Shown: positions 60,500-64,000 of the stretch, one piece after another | How positions within the stretch are numbered: position 1 is the first letter of the stretch | How the letters are laid out: the number at the start of each line of letters is the position of its first letter | From: Terrirubrum flagellatum | GTDB lineage: Bacteria > Pseudomonadota > Alphaproteobacteria > Rhizobiales > Beijerinckiaceae | Assembly (NCBI RefSeq): GCF_022059845.1 | Contig: NZ_CP091851.1 | Location: forward strand, 1,612,001 to 1,676,000 | Length of the DNA stretch: 64,000 nucleotides | Direction: 5' to 3' | Notes under the pieces: model-generated | What the model was told of the DNA's origin: nothing | Database searches by the model: none | What the model saw: only the letters and a program-made list of their open reading frames with translations | Position numbers and translations under genes: made by a program

Positions 60500-62302
60500 A
60501 TGTCTTCTCGTCCCCTATCGGGGCGCGCCAATCCCTTTGCGGCGGCGCTCCGATTCACCTTCGGCCATTGGGGCCGACAGAAAATCACTGTCGCGCTCGT
60601 TGCGTTGACCGTCATCGCGACAACGGCGGCTGATGTGTTCATCCCGCTTTTCGCGGGACGCATGATCGATGCGGTCGCGACTTCGCTCGATCGCGCCGCT
60701 GCGTTCGACGCGGCGTTGCATGCGCTCGCGGCGATGCTCGCTTTGAGCTTCACATGGCTGCTGTTCCGGCACCTTGGTTTCGTCGGCGTCACCTTCATGA
60801 CCCTGAAGGTGATGACGGAAGTCGCGCAGGAGACGTTCGCGCGCGTGCAGCGCTTCTCCACCGACTGGCACGCCAATCATTTCGCGGGCTCCACCGTGCG
60901 AAAAGTAACGCGCGGCATGTGGGCGCTCGATCTGCTGCACGACACGATCCTGATGGCGATCCTGCCGTCGCTGATCGTGCTTGCGGGCACGACGATCATG
61001 CTCGGAATTTACTGGCCGCTGCTTGGCGTCATCGTGCTTGCGGGATCGATCGTCTACGTCGTCGTGACGCTGGTGCTGTCGCTGTCCTGCGTCGCGCCCG
61101 CGTCGCGGCTGGCGAATGGTTGGGACACGCGGCTTGGCGGCGCGCTCGCGGACGCGGTGTCGTGCAATCCTGTTGTGAAGGCGTTCGGCGCGGAAGCGCG
61201 CGAAGACGCGCGCCTCGCAGGCGTTCTCGGCAAGTGGCGGCGGCGCACCAAGCGGGCCTGGCTGCGCGGCACCAACGCTGGCACGGCGCAAAACGTGATG
61301 CTGCTGACGCTGCGCGGTTCGGTGCTGGGCGGCGTGCTGTGGATCTGGTCGCGCGGCGCGGCGAGCGCTGGCGACGTCGCGTTCGTGCTGACCTCCTATC
61401 AGGTTGTGCACGGCTATCTCCGCGACATCGGCATGCACATCCATAACCTCCAGCGTTCGGTGAACGAGATGGAGGAGATGGTTGTGATGCACACCGAGCC
61501 GTTCGGCGTCGCTGACAAGCCTGATGCCGAGCCGATCGAGGTGAGCCGTGGCGAGATCGCGCTTGAGAATGTGACCTTCCATTATGGCGGTCACGTCGAG
61601 CCGCTCTATCGCGACTTCTCACTGAAGATCCGCGCAGGCGAGAAGGTCGGCCTCGTCGGCCGGTCGGGCTCGGGCAAGACGACCTTCGTCAAGCTCGTGC
61701 AGCGGCTGTACGATGTGTCCGACGGCCGCCTGACGATCGACGGGCAGGATGTGGCTCATGCGACGCAGGCGAGCCTGCGCGCGCAGATCGCGATCGTGCA
61801 GCAGGAGCCGATCCTGTTCCATCGCTCGCTGTCGGAGAACATCGCCTATGGTCGTCCCGGCGCGACGCAGGCCGAGATCGAACGCGCCGCGAGGCTCGCC
61901 AACGCGCACGCCTTCGTGACGCGGCTGCCGAAAGGCTACGCGACATTGGTCGGCGAGCGCGGCGTGAAGCTCTCGGGCGGCGAACGTCAGCGCATTGCGC
62001 TGGCGCGCGCCTTCCTCGCGGACGCCCCAATCCTCATCCTCGATGAGGCGACCTCGAGTCTCGACTCGGAGTCGGAAGCGCTGATCCAGGAGGCGATGGA
62101 GCGGCTGATGGTCGGGCGCACCACTGTTGTTGTGGCGCATCGACTGTCCACGGTGCGGGCGATGGACCGCATCCTGGTGTTCGACCGCGGCCGGATCGTG
62201 GAGGAGGGCGATCACCTGACGCTCGTCCGCCGCGAGCGCGGGATCTATCGCAGCCTGTTCGAACGGCAGGCGCTGGAGCTCGCGAAAGGCGTCGCTGCGT
62301 GA
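60500..62302 (+). CDS. ABC exporter, fused membrane and ATPase domains
   Basis: 600 aa. Residues 25-320 form the six-helix type I exporter domain (ITVALVALTVIATTAADVFI, DLLHDTILMAILPSLIVLAG). Residues 355-590 are the ATPase: A-loop FHYGGH, Walker A VGRSGSGKTTF, Q-loop IVQQEPILFH, signature KLSGGERQRIALARAF, Walker B ILILDEATSSLDS, switch VVAHRLSTV. Works as a homodimer or with a partner encoded elsewhere; substrate unknown (lipid, peptide or drug). Start 60500 chosen near the first membrane helix; ribosome site weak. Confidence 0.9.
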   Translation: MSSRPLSGRANPFAAALRFTFGHWGRQKITVALVALTVIATTAADVFIPLFAGRMIDAVATSLDRAAAFDAALHALAAMLALSFTWLLFRHLGFVGVTFMTLKVMTEVAQETFARVQRFSTDWHANHFAGSTVRKVTRGMWALDLLHDTILMAILPSLIVLAGTTIMLGIYWPLLGVIVLAGSIVYVVVTLVLSLSCVAPASRLANGWDTRLGGALADAVSCNPVVKAFGAEAREDARLAGVLGKWRRRTKRAWLRGTNAGTAQNVMLLTLRGSVLGGVLWIWSRGAASAGDVAFVLTSYQVVHGYLRDIGMHIHNLQRSVNEMEEMVVMHTEPFGVADKPDAEPIEVSRGEIALENVTFHYGGHVEPLYRDFSLKIRAGEKVGLVGRSGSGKTTFVKLVQRLYDVSDGRLTIDGQDVAHATQASLRAQIAIVQQEPILFHRSLSENIAYGRPGATQAEIERAARLANAHAFVTRLPKGYATLVGERGVKLSGGERQRIALARAFLADAPILILDEATSSLDSESEALIQEAMERLMVGRTTVVVAHRLSTVRAMDRILVFDRGRIVEEGDHLTLVRRERGIYRSLFERQALELAKGVAA

Positions 62303-62374
62303 AGCGGCAGGGTCCGCCGTCCCCCGGGGCGGCGGGCCTTGCCATTCCCGGCAAATCGGGGCGTATAGCCGCCC

Positions 62375-63091
62375 ATGCCGAATCCAGCCTATCGTCGCGT
62401 TCTTGTGAAGCTCTCGGGCGAGGCCTTGCAGGGGCCCGGCGAAGCGGGGCTTCACGGCCCGACTCTGGTGGCGATCTCCAACGATATCGCTGAGGCGCGC
62501 CGGGCCGGCTTTGAAGTCGCTGTGGTGGTCGGCGGCGGCAATTTCTTCCGTGGCGTCAAAGGCACGGCGCAGGGCATCGACCGCGTTCGCGGCGACTCCA
62601 TCGGCATGCTCGGCACCGTGATGAATGCGCTCGCGATCGAAGGGGCGCTCGTTGGTCATGGCTGCGAAGCGCGCGCCATGAGCGCGGTCGCCATGCCGAC
62701 GCTCTGCGACACCTATGAGCGCAATATGGCTCGCCGTCATATTGAGGCGGGCAGGGTGGTCGTCCTCGGCGGCGGGACCGGCAATCCGCTCTTCACCACC
62801 GACACGGCCGCCGCTCTGCGCGCGGTTGAACTGTCCTGCGACGCGCTGTTGAAGGCGACCAATGTGGATGGGGTCTACACGGCAGACCCCAAACTCGATC
62901 GGACCGCGACGCGCTATGAGCGCCTGACCCATGACGAGGCCATCGCGAAGGACCTCAAGGTGATGGATACCGCGGCTTTCGCGCTTGCCCGGGAGAGCCG
63001 CTTGCCAATACTCGTCTTTTCGATTCAGGAACCCGGCGCGATCACCGCGGTGTTGACCGGCAAGGGCCGCTTTACCGCGGTCGTTCCCTGA
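62375..63091 (+). CDS. pyrH: UMP kinase
   Basis: 238 aa. Amino acid kinase fold: VLVKLSGEALQGPG, VAVVVGGGNFFRG, GMLGTVMNALAIEGAL, VVLGGGTGNPLFTTDTAAAL, LLKATNVDGVYTADPKL. Converts UMP to UDP with ATP. It starts the pyrH-frr-uppS group. Its usual neighbours rpsB-tsf are 11 kb upstream, so it must be transcribed from its own promoter in the 72-base gap or from the exporter gene. Confidence 0.96.
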   Translation: MPNPAYRRVLVKLSGEALQGPGEAGLHGPTLVAISNDIAEARRAGFEVAVVVGGGNFFRGVKGTAQGIDRVRGDSIGMLGTVMNALAIEGALVGHGCEARAMSAVAMPTLCDTYERNMARRHIEAGRVVVLGGGTGNPLFTTDTAAALRAVELSCDALLKATNVDGVYTADPKLDRTATRYERLTHDEAIAKDLKVMDTAAFALARESRLPILVFSIQEPGAITAVLTGKGRFTAVVP

Positions 63092-63139
63092 CTGGGCCGC
63101 AGCGCGCCGCCCGGCAAAGTAGAATGGGAGTTGAATATC

Positions 63140-63706
63140 ATGGCCGCCCCGCAGCCCTTCGATCTCGCCGACCTCAAGCGCCGCATGCAGTCGGCGATCG
63201 GCGCCTTCCAGCATAACCTGCAATCGCTTCGCACCGGCCGCGCCAATCCGAACCTGCTCGATCCGATTCAGGTCGACGCCTACGGCGCCATGATGCCGCT
63301 GACGCAGCTCGCCACCGTGACCGTTCCGGAGGCGCGCATGATCAGCGTGCAGGTCTGGGATCGCTCCATGGTGACGCCGGTTGAGAAGGCGATTCGCGAT
63401 TCCAATCTCGGCCTCAATCCCAACACGGAAGGCCAAGTTATCCGTCTCAGGATGCCCGACATGACCGAACAGCGCCGCAAGGAGCTGGTGAAGGTCGCGC
63501 ACAAATACGCCGAGGACGCCAAGGTCGCGGTCAGGCATCTGCGCCGCGACGGCATCGATGTCGTCAAGAAGCTCGAGAAGGACGCGCATCTGTCGAAAGA
63601 CGATTCGGCGCGCGATCAGGACCTCGTGCAGAAGGCGACCGATCAGCATGTCGCCGAGATCGACAAGATGCTGGCTGTCAAGGAAAAGGAAATCATGCAG
63701 GTCTAG
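63140..63706 (+). CDS. frr: Ribosome recycling factor
   Basis: 188 aa; GGGAG nine bases before ATG 63140. Three-helix bundle plus small beta domain: [94 protein letters not shown]. Splits post-termination ribosomes with EF-G. 48 bases after pyrH. Confidence 0.97.
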   Translation: MAAPQPFDLADLKRRMQSAIGAFQHNLQSLRTGRANPNLLDPIQVDAYGAMMPLTQLATVTVPEARMISVQVWDRSMVTPVEKAIRDSNLGLNPNTEGQVIRLRMPDMTEQRRKELVKVAHKYAEDAKVAVRHLRRDGIDVVKKLEKDAHLSKDDSARDQDLVQKATDQHVAEIDKMLAVKEKEIMQV

Positions 63707-63738
63707 GCGCTGATGCGCGGATCTGCGGGAGGACATTC

Positions 63739-64000
63739 GTGAGCGGAGGGCAGCCCGTGGCGACGGAAGCGCGCAGCATTCCGCGTCACGTCGCGATCAT
63801 CATGGATGGCAACGGACGCTGGGCGGCCGGACGCGGATTGCCGCGGCTGGAAGGCCATCGCCGCGGCGTCGAGGCGTTGCGCCGGACCGTGCGCGCCGCG
63901 ACCGATCTCGGCGTCGAATATCTCACCTTCTTCAGCTTCTCCTCCGAAAACTGGCGGCGGCCGGCGCAGGAAGTCTCCGATCTCATGGGGCTTCTCAAGC
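63739..64000 (+). CDS. uppS: Undecaprenyl diphosphate synthase (5' part, runs off the window)
   Basis: The first 87 codons are visible, from GTG 63739 with GGGAGGA six bases upstream. [13 protein letters not shown] contains the catalytic aspartate and diphosphate-binding [31 protein letters not shown] and [11 protein letters not shown] follow. A cis-prenyltransferase making the undecaprenyl carrier for cell wall synthesis. Third gene after pyrH and frr, in conserved order. Confidence 0.95.
   Translation, partial: MSGGQPVATEARSIPRHVAIIMDGNGRWAAGRGLPRLEGHRRGVEALRRTVRAATDLGVEYLTFFSFSSENWRRPAQEVSDLMGLLK

Noticed and set aside
61619-63736. 705-codon minus-strand open frame
   Set aside because: It lies antisense to the ABC exporter, pyrH and frr, whose protein motifs are unambiguous. 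The Arg/His/Asp-rich translation is a GC-bias shadow.
1-64000. CRISPR array, rRNA operon, intact transposase or prophage structural genes
   Set aside because: None seen. The repeats are single palindromes, and no regularly spaced direct repeats or transposase motifs appear.

Overview
The window is a stretch of a GC-rich alphaproteobacterial chromosome, most likely from the order Hyphomicrobiales (Rhizobiales). Evidence for this is the rpsB-tsf and pyrH-frr-uppS core genes (RpsB carries the C-terminal helix-hairpin-helix tail common in this order), DUF2852, DUF6481 and CsbD stress-type small genes, EcfG-type promoters (GGAAC-N16-CGTT), and the abundant palindromes built around AACCGGTTTCCACTTTT. 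I cannot name genus or species from the sequence alone. Genes are dense, mostly with clear Shine-Dalgarno sites.

Region by region: 1-3290 holds small secreted proteins, a Nu-class glutathione transferase and a Sel1-like protein. At 3478 there is tRNA-Gln(CTG), followed directly by the frameshifted 3' remnant of a tyrosine integrase and a visibly AT-richer gene (3922-5916). That gene encodes a GHKL ATPase fused to what looks like a PD-(D/E)XK nuclease. This eroded tRNA island with a single-gene, defence-like protein is the best candidate for an undescribed system.

6374-16320 is a divergent catabolic locus. On the minus strand lie a bicupin protein, a complete branched-chain-amino-acid-type ABC importer and an IclR regulator. 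On the plus strand lie an HpaI-type aldolase, a DUF6282 hydrolase-like protein, a DUF849 beta-keto acid cleavage enzyme and a flavodoxin-fold quinone reductase. Two palindromes of identical geometry (TGTnnnG-N5-CnnnACA) sit in the two control regions and probably bind the IclR protein. A secreted alpha/beta hydrolase, a NUDIX hydrolase and an ATPase-less sugar-type ABC importer follow (16480-21638).

22262-24998 is an arginine-to-glutamate-semialdehyde module (ornithine aminotransferase, arginase, divergent Lrp regulator). 25232-33623 holds a GGDEF-EAL protein, an N-acyl amino acid synthase-like protein, tRNA-Val, a phosphoglycolate phosphatase next to a 271-bp inverted-repeat element, an RhlE-like helicase, and CsbD and DUF2852 genes. 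33945-42390 holds a long coiled-coil protein, a TetR regulator, a secreted SGNH hydrolase, GabD, a methyltransferase-like protein, a VOC protein and a DUF900 lipoprotein.

42430-48852 is an amino-acid module (binding protein, class III aminotransferase, LysR, Asp/Glu racemase), an orphan Tae4-like amidase and a second DUF900 lipoprotein. 49023-51200 is rpsB-tsf. An 11-kb accessory block (51288-62302: two HxlR/oxidoreductase pairs, GAF-GGDEF-EAL protein, M20 amidohydrolase, AraC regulator, class D beta-lactamase, GNAT, ABC exporter) then separates tsf from pyrH-frr-uppS, which normally follow it directly. The window ends inside uppS.
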